This document shows, piece by piece, positions 26,598-36,920 of a DNA stretch of 64,000 nucleotides. The stretch is from Perca fluviatilis. Lineage: Eukaryota > Chordata > Actinopteri > Perciformes > Percidae. Numbering within the stretch: the stretch's first letter is position 1; each line of letters begins with the position of its first letter. The stretch covers positions 16,180,629 to 16,244,628 of the forward strand of contig NC_053134.1 in assembly GCF_010015445.1 (NCBI RefSeq), read 5' to 3'. The position numbers were made by a program, and so were the translations under genes. The notes beneath the pieces are model-generated. The model was not told where the DNA came from. It was given only the letters and a program-made list of their open reading frames with translations, and ran no database searches.

Positions 26598-26675
26598 AAG
26601 AACTGCTAGGTGAGTGGTGAGTGCGTTTGCCTTTGGTATGGGAGTTTGGAGTTCGATTCCCCAGTGTGGTGTGGT
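26598..26675 (+). repeat. tRNA-like head inside the 26.25 kb element
   Basis: An A-box-like TAGGTGAGTGGTGAGTGC is followed about 30 bases later by the B box GAGTTCGATTCCCC, as in a tRNA gene or tRNA-derived SINE. The acceptor arms do not pair well, so this is not a functional tRNA. It could be a SINE trapped in the element or part of the element itself. Confidence 0.45.
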
Positions 26676-26929
26676 AAAATTTGGATTCGATAATTTGCAT
26701 GCAATTGCGCAAGTCAGGACCCGCGAACGTGTAATTTTTTTTTTTTTGCAGGGTGGTAGGGGAAGACTCATGAATATGCCTGCTCTGGTTGGGTTGGTTA
26801 GGTTTAGGCAAGAGGAGTGGGATGGTTATGGTTAGGGTAAGAATGTCAGGGCGATAAAATTCCAAAAAGGTGTAATACATGAGTAGTATGGATAACTGTG
26901 TGTAAATATATGCCAAGGTACTGTAAATG

Positions 26930-27285
26930 CACAGGGGTGCAAATAGCATACATTGATATTTGTACCAGGGGTGCAAATAGCATACATTGATATTTGTACC
27001 AGGGGTGCAAATAGCATACACTTCTAATTGTACCAGGGGTGCAAATAGCATACACTGCTAATTGTACCAGGGGTGCAAATAGCATACACTTCTAATTGTA
27101 CCAGGGGTGCAAATAGCATACACTTCTAATTGCACCAGGGTACAAATAGCATACTGCTAATTATACCAGGGGTGCAAATAGCATACACTGATAATTGTAC
27201 CAGGGGTGCAAATAGCATACACTTCTAATTGTACCAGGGGTGCAAATAGCATACACTGCTAATTTTACCAGGGGTGCAAATAGCC
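26930..27285. repeat. 34-bp tandem array derived from transposon terminus
   Basis: The motif CAGGGGTGCAAATAGC, or a close variant, starts at 26930, 26964, 26998, 27032, 27066, 27100, 27134, 27165, 27199, 27233 and 27267. The period is 34 bp, with one 31-bp unit. Spacers alternate between CATTGATATTTGT, CTTCTAATTGT and CTGCTAATTGT types. The final unit is the right terminus of the surrounding element, and an inverted copy is its left terminus. Minus-strand frames with repeated ICTPGT peptides are translation artefacts, since 34 is not a multiple of three. Confidence 0.9.
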
Positions 27286-27664
27286 TCACCCTTTAATAAA
27301 CTCACACCTTCAGCTGTTTTCAGAGGAAAAGCCCACTCTATGCTACCTGCCCAGCACTAAATAGTTGGCAGACAACATTAGCAACTAGCTGTTGAACATA
27401 GTAGAGCATTTAGCAGCTGAAGAGTCAGATATTTTTCTCACGTTTCCAAATGAAAGCTAATGTTCCATGTCTGCTGGATGTTTTAATCGATTATTGTTAG
27501 CTAACACATTCGCCATATCGACTGTAGAAGGTGTGACAGAGTTATGCTTGTTAAGCACGTACACAAATTCGTGATTATTGAACTATTAATTCATGAAAAA
27601 AATGTAAAGTGTAAAATGTTCTTTCTTCTTTTTAGAACCATACTGACCATTAAACACAGATCTC

Positions 27665-28279
27665 ACTTCCGGTGTCATGGCGGCGTGAAGAAATCTTATC
27701 TCATCTCCTCCGTATTCTTTCTCTTTTTTCCGGTAATTTTACCACGCCACTTTACTCGCAGATGTTCAATAGACCACTAAGTCGCTTGAGTGTAACTTTT
27801 TGGCCTCATCTATTAACAAAATGAGCGCAAAACCATCTACCAGAACCAACAAAACTAAGTCTCACACCGCACCAGTGCTAGCCAAGGCTAGCAGCATCAG
27901 CAACAATGATGCTAACGACGGCGCTGTCGTTCACGGTGATCACCTGAGGAGCCTCCTGGGTGACATCCGCTCTGATGTCGCGTCAATAAAGGAAGAAATC
28001 CTGGCGGAACTGCGCAACTCACTAACTGCCTTTGAATGCTGCTGTCTCTTCCAACGGTCAGAGAATTCAGGATATAGAAGACGGCCTATCCACTGTTGAC
28101 AGAAAAGTTGGTCAACTAGAATCTGACTACTCCAGGCTTAAGAATCAACCTGAAGGGAGCCAACCCACCGCATTTATAGAGGCTTTCTTAGTTGAGATCT
28201 TTGGTGGCGAGCGCTTTCCTCGCAGACCATTAAACGCAGATCTACAAAAAGCATTACTCACAACTTTTTCAAAAGAATA
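27665..28279 (+). pseudogene. LINE (L1/Tx1-like) ORF1 fragment, frameshifted and truncated
   Basis: A leader-like segment (CTTCCGGTGTCATGGCGGCG) precedes an ATG at 27821. The predicted protein starts MSAKPSTRTNKTKSHTAP and runs into a heptad-rich part (HGDHLRSLLGDIRSDVASIK). A one-base shift near 28030 moves the continuation to the next frame (NAAVSSNGQRIQDIED then DRKVGQLESDYSRL), typical of an ORF1 coiled coil. An IEAFLVEIFGGERFPRRP segment then resembles the RNA-binding core of LINE ORF1 proteins, after which similarity ends at a stop. No ORF2 follows. Domain names are inferred by eye. Confidence 0.6.
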
Positions 28280-30274
28280 ACAATAGTTTTCAGATTGATT
28301 TACTGTTTGAAGAGGATGTTTATAAGAAGGTCCCTTATCAAATGCCTACTTAAGTAAATAAAATGAAACATATACATATCCTCATGCACCTCCAACAGGC
28401 CCGTATTTGGAGAGCAGTGATCTTTATACAATCCTTTAGATTGATTTCCTTCCTTCCAGGCAGCCATTAGTTTCCATTCATTTCAATAAATGAACTTGCA
28501 GAGACTGGAACTTTCTTGAGGTAGGAAATCAATCACAGCAAAGGTCTTAATTTCTTTTGTAATGTAATTATATATTCCCATGGTTGCAGGTACAGTTTTC
28601 TGTTTCTTGCTGCATTCAAGTGCTTGTGGGTAACTGACAGACAGCTGTACTCAGCCAAAAAAAAAAACTCTTAAATATCACTTGAACTCACTGAGAAGTA
28701 AGGTTATAACTGCATTTCACATCATTGACATAATAGATGACTAAATATTCAGTCGCAAAATTATCTCACCAAATTTAGAGTCTCTGCAAGAACAAACGGA
28801 AAAATGCTTTACAGCATTATGCAACTGTCAGCGTAACACTGATGCGTGATTGTCAAGCATCCAAAATGAGATTCCCTCTCAGCTTCAAAAATGAATAGAT
28901 AATTACTGCGTCATTCATCTTTTTGCAGGTTTTGTGATGTGTTTCAGCTCATCCCACATCCCCAACAGTCTGTGAGTCAGTGTGGCCCAATACTATGTTA
29001 CGCAGCACCAAGCTGCTCTCTCTTTCTTTTTCTGGTGTTGATTCAGGCCCTCCTAAGTATTTTTACATCTTGAACACTGCCACAAAAGACACAGGAAAAT
29101 CCATCCGTCATGTCCCTCACAACACAGTTCATTATGGATGGGGCACTGAACCACTACAAAAGCAACAATTCCTTTAAAGGGTCAGCTTTACAGTGTTTCC
29201 TGAGAAACCAATTTCAGAACATAATTAATCTTCTGGGAGAGATGTTTTGTGCTGTTTGGTAAAGGTGGAACTCCATCTTAACTGTTGTGGAAAGTAATTG
29301 AGAATGGATGATGCTTACAAAACCAAGGACTCTGAGTACTGGCCTTTCAGTTCATCATACCTCTAACACATTTAAGGACAGATAACCAAAGCATAGTGTC
29401 CTTGGCAGAATAAATAAGTAACAAAACATAACTCAGGCAACACGGAGATGGAGATTTAAACTGGAGTCATGTACACATCGAATAGTCTAATTGTTTAAAG
29501 GTTTCGTGATTCAACAGAAGTTCAAAATGTGTAAAAGGAAAATTCAAATATACACATGATATATCACAGAATATCCACAAAAACATTATGCTAACCTGCA
29601 CACTTTTTTATCACATTTTACATCCCAGTACTGAATTAAAACCCCAGTTTAGATTGACATTTTTATGGAGCGTCTTCCTTGCCAGGTATGCCAATGACTT
29701 CCTGGAAGCCAGTAGCATTCTAACTCGAGTGAGGGGAAGAAACGTCTCTTAAAGTCAAATGGGAAGGGATAAATATGAAGTGGAGTCATTGGAAATGCCA
29801 AATGCACACACATTGAAATTTGAAATGAAATGATTAAATAGATCTTTGCTAAGAATGCTGTTTGTTTTCGTCAAAACGAAATTAAGTTCTCATTTATATA
29901 ACCTATTTCAAGTGTGTTCTCCAGATGGTGTACTTTTTTGGTTCATATTGACAATGTCTATACTGGTAATTGCTGCAATATCTGTGTGGGTGAGCACTAA
30001 AAATTGATCAGTATCACTTCATTTCAGCATAGCATAGCAACACAGGCAGTTAACCAGCAGTGGACTGACATTGTTGTTAGCCGCTATGTTGTACCATCTG
30101 TGATTTGAGTGCTCATAATACCTCGGGTCATGATTTAAATCACTGCGCAATGTAGGCGTAACGTTGTGCTGAGGTCACAGGACTACCCATATCTTTGAGT
30201 TAACAGTCTGGTAATTTGCTATCACAGCAACTGGACCCATGACATAGAGACAGCTAATACTAGCTAGACCCTTT
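28280..30274. other. Gene-free sequence
   Basis: AT-rich DNA after the LINE fragment. A 65-codon frame at 28980-29177 has no recognisable features. No repeat was identified. Confidence 0.55.
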
Positions 30275-30540
30275 TTCTTGTCTTTTTATTTTTATTTTTT
30301 TATTTCTTTATTTAAAATCGACAACGCACATTAATCAACATGAGCACAGAGTCCAACATGTGAATGTGCCAGATTTAGCCATGCAGGCTAATTTTCATCT
30401 GCAGTTCCTAGCAGGTTGATGGCTTAAAACAAATGATAAACTACAAAAATACAACACATTAACATAAAACAAGAACACATAGGCACATAGCCTTTTCAAC
30501 AAATATGTCCCAAAAAGTTTTTATCCTCTTCGTAAAGCAG
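30275..30540. repeat. LINE-tail-like interspersed repeat
   Basis: A T-rich run (TTTTATTTTTATTTTTTTAT) leads into AAAATCGACAACGCACATTA and GTGCCAGATTTAGCCATGCAG. I recognise these phrases from a common fish retroelement 3' region in antisense orientation. It has no coding capacity, and the right limit is approximate. Confidence 0.5.
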
Positions 30541-31599
30541 TTTTAGTTTATATTTCCTTACACAAAAAGTGAGGAAAACACAAATTTCACTTTGACTTTA
30601 AAGTGATTAACTAAAGAGATTAACTGTTTTCCGTTCATAGGTTACAGTACAGAAGGAGTCCTTTTCAGTCTCGTAAGTGTACAAATTTAGGGATTTGGCC
30701 TTCAGGTGCAGAGCAGCACACATAAGTAGGGAAGATTAATGTCACTGTCCTGGCTTGTTTGACAAACACTCTAATCTCTGGATATTCTCTCATCCTCCCA
30801 CTGATCATTTACCAACACTGCTGAGATACAGAGTAAGTGCTGCTGCTGCTGTTGCTGCCGCTGCTGTGTGTATCTGCCAGTGCAGAGTGTAAATTTGGAG
30901 GGCATCTCTGATGGCTTTACACATTAAAAACATCTCTCAAGTTGGGCTTTATGTTGTTATTAAGAGCTAAAAATGTGCCTTAGTTCATGGAATTAATATA
31001 ACTTTCACAAATATACAGATAGTAGCAGATTCAGTTGTTTCCTGTTCTAAATAAGAAGCTCTTTGAGGGGCTTGTAATGGCCATGTGGTCAGCCAAATGC
31101 AACCATAGAGATCAGACAGGGCACACAAAAACTTGTATGTACGCCTGTGTCTATGTGAGACACGTTGCCAAACAGACAGCAGGACCAAGAGAGAGAGTGT
31201 ATGATGAGGAAGCGTGAAGAGTGAGCAAAGGGAATGTGCGCCTATTCATCTCCTCGCTTGGAGCAGGCAGGTACAGAAGTATGGCTGCCTTACAAGGTCA
31301 ATATTTTACTTTGGCTTGTGCTCGCTAATTAAATTACAGGCAAAGTGCCCCAGGAGAGCACACACAGAGAGCTCTGCAAGCCAAACAATTTGTAGCATGA
31401 GCTGTGGTGTTAAGTCATCGCAACACGGCCGATTTGAAGACATTTCAACATGTTACGGGAGATCAGGGGTATACTAGGGCACAGCAGAGCAGCTGGTTTA
31501 GAATTTGAGATAAGAGGTTTTTTTTGTGAAAAGCTCTTACTGTCCAAATTGAAATAGTAAAATGGACCAGGGAAGTTCACAAACCTTTAGATGGCTTAA

Positions 31600-31925
31600 T
31601 CAGAATCAGAATCAGCTTTATTGGCCAGTTTTGCGTAAACAAACAAGGAATTTGACTGTGGTAATCTTTGCTCTCAAAGTACAACACAATACAATCACTT
31701 AACATATAAAGAATAAAAACAGAAATGACAGTAAGAAATATAAAAAAATACTGTTAAGTGTACAGTATAACAATACAATAGAATTTACAATTTTCCCAAA
31801 AATATACAAAAGAGAGGGAAGGAATAGTGCAATATCAGTCAGTATAGTCTGAGATTTTAGGATTCAGATATGAATACAGTGCAAGGCAGATCAGTGCAAT
31901 GTGGAAAATACTTATCTCGTGGCTG
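31600..31925. repeat. AGAATCAGAATCAGCTTTATTGG-type fish repeat
   Basis: It begins with repeats of AGAATC followed by AGCTTTATTGGCCAGTTTTG and a long A-rich body with ACAATACAAT phrases. This is a well-known kind of fish retroelement tail read in antisense. Short direct repeats (CAGTGCAA types) mark the right part. It is noncoding. Confidence 0.55.
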
Positions 31926-32309
31926 TGTTTGGCATCTGATTCAACCTTGTCCAACCAAGTGGCTCATGCAACATACAGTATAGCCTATGCATGTCAACAC
32001 GCGTTTGTCTTCAGAGGGAATATCAAGCTTCAGACAAGAGCTGTTGATGAGCCTGACTGATGTAAAACAGTCTACTGTTTATAGCAGGGCCTGTAGGCCA
32101 GGGACATGAAGCAGTGACAGCCTGTCAGCCTAATTGTCACTAATAAGAGCGGCGACACTCACAGTAGAATAATTGCGGTTTGAATCCCAGAACCAGTTTG
32201 GATTTCTATTTCATCTGTGAAACACATATCAAAAAACAACAGCATACTTATGCAATTATTTCTGTGCCACAGGGCAAATGCCTGCTGAAATATAAAGTTA
32301 ATCTTCTTT

Positions 32310-32339
32310 GAGAGAGAGAGAGAGAGAGAGAGAAAAAAA

Positions 32340-32370
<31 letters not shown>

Positions 32371-32412
32371 GAGAGAGAAAAGACAGAGACAGAGACAGAG
32401 AGAGAGAGAGAG
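32310..32412. repeat. Polypurine tract (GA)n-(A)n-(GA)n upstream of smim30
   Basis: About 100 bases almost wholly purine on the + strand: GA units, a long A run, then GA and GACAGA units. It ends about 135 bases before the smim30 start codon, placing it at the likely promoter edge. Confidence 0.95.
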
Positions 32413-32547
32413 TGAAGCACCAGGTTAGAATAAAGCAGCTCTGCCATTGGCTGAGCGCACCAGGAAGTCCAGCCGCTGTTGCTGTCATCTGACTGTGACG
32501 CAGGCGCTTCCCGAAAGTCAACAGCAACAGGGGGAAAAGAACTCAAC
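32413..32547 (+). promoter_or_regulatory. Putative promoter and 5' UTR of smim30
   Basis: This short segment lies between a (GA)n/(A)n tract and the smim30 ATG. It contains ATTGG (inverted CCAAT) near 32446 in a GC-richer context, and a CRE/ATF-like TGACGCAG near 32495. No TATA box is obvious, which suits a broadly expressed CpG-type promoter. The transcription start is not determinable from sequence, so promoter and leader cannot be separated. Confidence 0.4.
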
Positions 32548-32736
32548 ATGGCTCCCAAACTTGAACTTCCAAACGCTGCAGCGATCGTCGGGCTGATATT
32601 CCTGTCTCTGATCCCCCCGGCGGAGGCTTACGATGCGGGCGATGCATTAGCCCTGCTGCTGGGCACCATCGTGACCGGGGTGGGTTTCTGTGCCTTCCTC
32701 GGCTGGTACGCACGGAAGCGGAACGGACAGCAGTGA
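32548..32736 (+). CDS. smim30: Small integral membrane protein 30 (SMIM30 microprotein)
   Basis: A 62-residue microprotein with the organisation of vertebrate SMIM30, a roughly 59-residue product first catalogued in human as a long noncoding RNA. Residues 1-27 form a signal-like hydrophobic segment (roughly 13-23) ending PPAEA. A short Asp-containing stretch (Y28, D29, D32) follows, then a transmembrane segment at about 33-54 and a basic tail, YARKRNGQQ. The tail and the AGDA-ALLLG core are what I recognise from mammalian SMIM30. The chosen ATG has A at -3 and G at +4. The frame stays open upstream to 32479 but has no earlier ATG. A CpG-containing region with an inverted CCAAT box lies upstream and a polyadenylation signal follows at 33219, so it could be a compact single-exon gene. 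It lies about 4.5 kb upstream of gpr85 on the same strand. The human protein is reported as a membrane micropeptide; its exact function in fish is unknown. Confidence 0.9.
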   Translation: MAPKLELPNAAAIVGLIFLSLIPPAEAYDAGDALALLLGTIVTGVGFCAFLGWYARKRNGQQ

Positions 32737-33218
32737 GAGACACTCTCTTGATCGTTCGCCTGTCCTGTCCTGTCCTGTTATCATCCACCGCATTAACATT
32801 TCTCTGCCTGAGTTAACGTGGACCTTCTGGCACAGGGTTTGTGTCGAAGCGACTGATAAGATACGTGCCTTATTGGACTAATGCGTCAAACGCAACGGGA
32901 ACCATGTGCCCTCTTTTGCAGATGGTGGAGGGAAACATCCAGGAAGTCCTAAAACGGGAAATGTAATTTGTTGCACTGCTGAGACCAAACACGGTTGCCT
33001 TCTATATAAAAAGGACCGCTGCATATATAGGCTACTGTATATTATCCCAAGGATGCTTGCATTGCATATTGCGCATATACTCTCCATGCTTGGAGTGATC
33101 ACTGATTTCCTGATTCATTGTTTGAAGCACAATCTCACACGTGTGGCTACATGAAAAGAGTGGAGCTGTTGTAGTAGCAATTTCTGTGTTTAAAATATGT
33201 GACCAAAGCTGTGAGAAT

Positions 33219-33224
33219 AATAAA
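33219..33224 (+). terminator. Polyadenylation signal of smim30 (AATAAA)
   Basis: AATAAA lies about 480 bases after the smim30 stop codon, followed within 40 bases by a T-rich stretch. It is the first canonical signal downstream, giving a 3' UTR of about 0.5 kb. The assignment is positional only. Confidence 0.55.
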
Positions 33225-33603
33225 TTAATTAATCTGATGCTCTTCTCAACTCCTGGTTTGCATGATATTTGAATGATCTGCTGTATAATCATATTTCCTC
33301 ACTTTTCTCTTTCATTTAGAAAGAGTGCTTTCATGCCCGTATAATTTGCCCAAATAGGACTTTATCTGTTTGGTAAAGGGTATGATTGCAGATATAAATG
33401 TTTAAAAGTTCAGGGCATCTTCAGTGGTTTAGGGTGATCACACAAGGCAGTAAATCCTTTACTTCTAACTATGCAATATACTGTAGCTATAAAAGTGCTG
33501 TATTACAAGTTGCATTCAAAGTATTATCAGCAAAATATACTTCAATAAATTCTCCATGTGACTGATATATTATTAGGCTATATGGGACATTAAATTGTTG
33601 GTC

Positions 33604-33934
33604 CACTGGTTCCCAACCTTGGTTCCCTCCCTTTTAAGGGTCGCAAGATGCATCTGAGGAGTTGTCAGATGATTATGGGGTTGGAAAGAAGAGACAAAGT
33701 TATGCTACAAAAATGTGTATTTCCTTTTTTGTACTTTTTTCTAATCTTAGCTTTTGTGTGAAATATTGGATAATTTGACTTCTTTAGGCCTCACATAATT
33801 ATTAACATGAAAATATCTGAGAGGTTTAGAGTGGAACTGTCTCTTTGGAAGAACTGCTGACGATACATAGACATCTAAAACATGACAGTATTGCTTTTTG
33901 TAAGGGGTCGCAAGCCAAAACAATGGGAACACTG
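33604..33934. mobile_element. Nonautonomous hAT-like element downstream of smim30
   Basis: The left end CACTGGTTCCCAACCTTGG and the right end GGGAACACTG are imperfect inverted repeats of the CAGTGGTTCCCAACC type common in fish. Inner phrases such as AAGGGTCGCAAGATGCATC and AAGGGGTCGCAAGCC support the family. No flanking 8-bp duplication is visible, so the copy is old or its ends have eroded. Confidence 0.6.
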
Positions 33935-35275
33935 TTTTAATAATCTTTTACAATGTATTGTAATTTATTATTGATGTTCTTTATGTAATATCGGAATCTG
34001 CAAAAGAGCATTAAATGGAAATACTCAAGTAAAGCAAATGGAAATACTCAAGTAAAGCATAACTGTACATAGGTACAGGACTTGAGAAAATGTACTTAGT
34101 TACTTTCACCATTATAGCAAATGTATTAAGCTTTATACATTTTAAACCAATTTATTTTTAAACTCCCACTTGTATAGAAAACAAACATAACTTTAATACC
34201 TCGTCTAACTGATGATCTACAGTAATTACTTAACCATCATGGGGTGATACATCAAAACGTCTACAAGGTCTGTGCCAAAATGAAGGATAGCTCATCAGAG
34301 AATATTGGGACATGCACAAAATCGTTAAGGCCTTCACTTTAATTTACCTTTGTCTGGATGGCAGTAACAGAGTTTCTTTTTGAGTAAAATGAATCATTCA
34401 GTCTCTATCCTCTGCAAATAGTCCAGTGTCAACCTATATGTGACAGTGTCTGCATTTATTATCAATGAGCAGTCTGTGATATTTGGTAAGCTGTGATTTG
34501 AAAAGGAGCCGTCCACACATGTTGGCCCTCAGTAGAATTCCTTTTTTTAATCATAAAAAAAAATAGAAATATGTACATTGTCTCCAAGTTGTAACACAGT
34601 TGTGACACTTTTCCTACATGTATGTGTGTTTTATAGGCCAGGTAGATACAAAGCAATGTCTCAGTATTGTGTGTGTGTGTTGTGTGTACATGTGGCTGAT
34701 TGAATCATTGTTCACTTGTTACACTGCTCATGACATCATGGCTCTCCATACATGGCTGAGGAATCAAATCCTATGAATTTATCATGCTGCCCAGGCAGAA
34801 TGAACAACAGTGCGCAAAGTGCTTTCAATTATGCATATACAGTACAGGGGAAGTCATTTTACCTTGAGGTGAAATAGGCTGCCTGATTTAACCCTTCAGT
34901 TTTTACATAATGGTGGACATTTCTGTAGAGTAAAACATGTATGAGCGCGATGAAAGGCTATAGCCTAATACATCTGATAAGGACTGCAAGCAAGAGGTCC
35001 AACAGGGAATAAAACACTGTGATAAAAGAGACATGATCAGCCTAGACTGAACCACGTTTAGCTTTTGTATAATGTAAGCATTATTTCGCTTTATACTGTA
35101 CATGTGATTGAAATCAAGCTGAAAGAGTTAGGAGAATGATAAAGATGTCTTTTGATCTGGACTAAGTGTAACACTTTCAGTAAAATAGTAATCCGTTACA
35201 CTACACGTTACCGGGGGAAATAATGCTGTAACGTGTTACCGGTCAACAGCGGCCCCGTTGAGCAGATGTTATACC

Positions 35276-35278
<3 letters not shown>
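33935..35278. other. Intergenic interval between smim30 and gpr85
   Basis: AT-rich DNA containing a short TACTCAAGTAAAGCA direct repeat near 34021-34060. No coding frame was found. It may hold shared regulatory DNA, but no motif is decisive. Confidence 0.5.
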
Positions 35279-35326
<48 letters not shown>

Positions 35327-35350
35327 AGAGAGAGAGAGAGGGAGAGGGGG
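35279..35350. repeat. (AG)n tract upstream of the gpr85 first-exon region
   Basis: AG dinucleotides with ATGG and GGGG interruptions, ending in a G run. It is complementary to the (CT)n tract at 35591. Confidence 0.95.
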
Positions 35351-35590
35351 GGGGAGCTGCTGCTGCAACAAGAGACAAGACGCGTCTTGGATCACAAATA
35401 GGGATGCAGGGCGCATGCGCACTGGGCTTCCGTTTACTGTAGGATATTCACCGTGGAGGAAAAAAGAAGGCAGGCAACAAATCAGGCTTTTTAAAAACAG
35501 CAAAAAACCCGACTGTTCAATGTAAATAACCTCCAGGAGGAAAACGAAATAGGATTATCAACAGGTAGGATTTTGATTGATCTTGTGATC

Positions 35591-35638
<48 letters not shown>

Positions 35639-35914
35639 GTCTCTCTCTCTCTCGCTCTCTCTCCCTCTCTTTCTTTCTTTTTTTTTTTTGGCCTTGTCCT
35701 GTGTGGTGGCTGCGATTTTGGGCAATTCATAGCAGGAACTTGGGAATGATTCTAGTCTAATGGACGTACGGATCCGCTACACTGTTATGCTTTATCCAGC
35801 CGATTGGGATGCAAGGACGATGATTTTCACCTGCTGTGTTTTTTCACTGAAATCCGTCGGATTCAAACGCGCGTAGCAACACTCGACTGACAATCGGAGG
35901 ACGCATTTAAACGC
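35350..35914 (+). other. Candidate noncoding first exon(s) and promoter of gpr85
   Basis: This GC- and CpG-richer block lies between the (AG)n tract and the inferred intron. It offers two splice donors: ACAG before GTAGGA, with the exon ending at 35564, and ACGC before the consensus GTAAGT, with the exon ending at 35914. A (CT)n tract separates them, so they may be alternative first exons. GPR85 genes have untranslated upstream exons and one coding exon, which fits. Transcript data would be needed to choose a start site. The strand is inferred from the donors. Confidence 0.45.
35591..35686. repeat. (CT)n tract inside the gpr85 first-exon region
   Basis: About 20 CT units, a short TGTGTATGT break, more CT units, then TTTC units and a T run. 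It begins 26 bases after the GTAGGA donor. Confidence 0.95.
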
Positions 35915-36915
35915 GTAAGTAGACACAAACGCCAATATCAATGAAATCAGATGTTACCACAGGCTATGTGCCATTTTCCAAACGATAAAAACACAGCTAT
36001 CGAGTAGAAAACCCCATCATGTTAGGCTATTACCAGCAGGCTTGTTATCATCACTTCCAACCATCCTTTCTCAGTCCATCCCGACTGATAATCATACCCG
36101 CGCATTAACAAGCCAAATGATGTCGAAATGCGGCTTTAGTGTCAACATAACACAGTCGATTCTCTTAACGCTTCGCAATTAGTAGGCCTAATATAGAAGA
36201 TGATCTGAGAAATCGACCGGCTCAATAAACGCCCTGAAAAGACCACTGCTTATTAACGTGAGACCCGTAATCCAGTTAAGCTTTAATCAGACAAAAACAC
36301 GAATGCTTTATTATGTATGCACCCTCCGTCGGTTTTCCACAATGTATGAAGACAGGGCGAGTTTATTCGAGGCATCCACCGCTTTAGAGAGCCGTCCTCT
36401 GTTCTGCAGGGTGTAGGGTGTGATCAAGAAGACCTTATTTTGGACTGCATTTCTCTTAATGTTCCAACATTTCCCAAAAGAAAATCTATCCAAATCGAGC
36501 CTCTTTTTTTTTTTTTTTTTGGTTCTTTCCGAGAGGTAAAAATGCGTCGTTTCTTGTGAATGAAAGCTGGGCTGTTTGTTCAGGGAATTCCAAAGCCACT
36601 AGAAAGAATTGTAATGCTTTAACAGATTAATGCTTTAGTCTAATCAAGCTCCATCACTGTCTGTCTGTCTGTCTGTCTGTCTGTCTGCCTGTCTGCCTGT
36701 CTGCCTGCCTGTATCTAGACAAAGTATTCAAGCTGAGGCAGAGCTCTGCACTGTGCCACTCTAAATGTTAAAATGTTAAATAAATAAATGGCAGGCAGAG
36801 GAAAATGATTGCTTATCACATTCTAGTGAAAGTGCTGTTGAAAACAATGCAGCTGTTGTATGGGACTGAATGCTGATGGGTGGATAATATTTTTCAGGGA
36901 TTTTTTTTTTTTTAG
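35915..36915 (+). other. Inferred 5' UTR intron of gpr85
   Basis: From the GTAAGT donor at 35915 to the acceptor TAG at 36913-36915, which follows a run of T. A second possible acceptor, CAG, ends at 36897 just before the T run. The interior holds a (CTGT)n array and a T run near 36505 and shows no coding potential. The boundaries are predicted by eye. Confidence 0.45.
36654..36712. repeat. (CTGT)n/(CTGC)n microsatellite in the gpr85 leader intron
   Basis: About fourteen tetranucleotide units; CTGT is replaced by CTGC toward the right. Confidence 0.95.
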
Positions 36916-36920
36916 GTGTG

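Larger units (their letters stand above)
26251..27291. mobile_element. Nonautonomous TIR element with perfect 10-bp target duplication
   Basis: The 10-mer TTTAATAAAC flanks the element on both sides (26241-26250 and 27292-27301). The ends are inverted relatives: GGAGTGTCTATTTGCACCCC at the left and, in reverse, GGGTGAGGCTATTTGCACCC at the right. Inside are a CpG-containing left part, a tRNA-like segment, an A/T run and a long tandem array derived from the terminal motif. No transposase frame exists. A 9-11 bp duplication with G-starting ends suggests Mutator-like mobilisation, but the superfamily is inference. Confidence 0.75.

Noticed and set aside
26598..26675. Functional tRNA gene
   Set aside because: A and B boxes are present but the acceptor and anticodon stems do not pair, and it lies inside a transposon.
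26506..27051. 181-codon minus-strand ORF with repeated ICTPGT peptides
   Set aside because: It crosses the 34-bp tandem array and a noncoding transposon; overlapping frames show the same peptides because the period is not a multiple of three.
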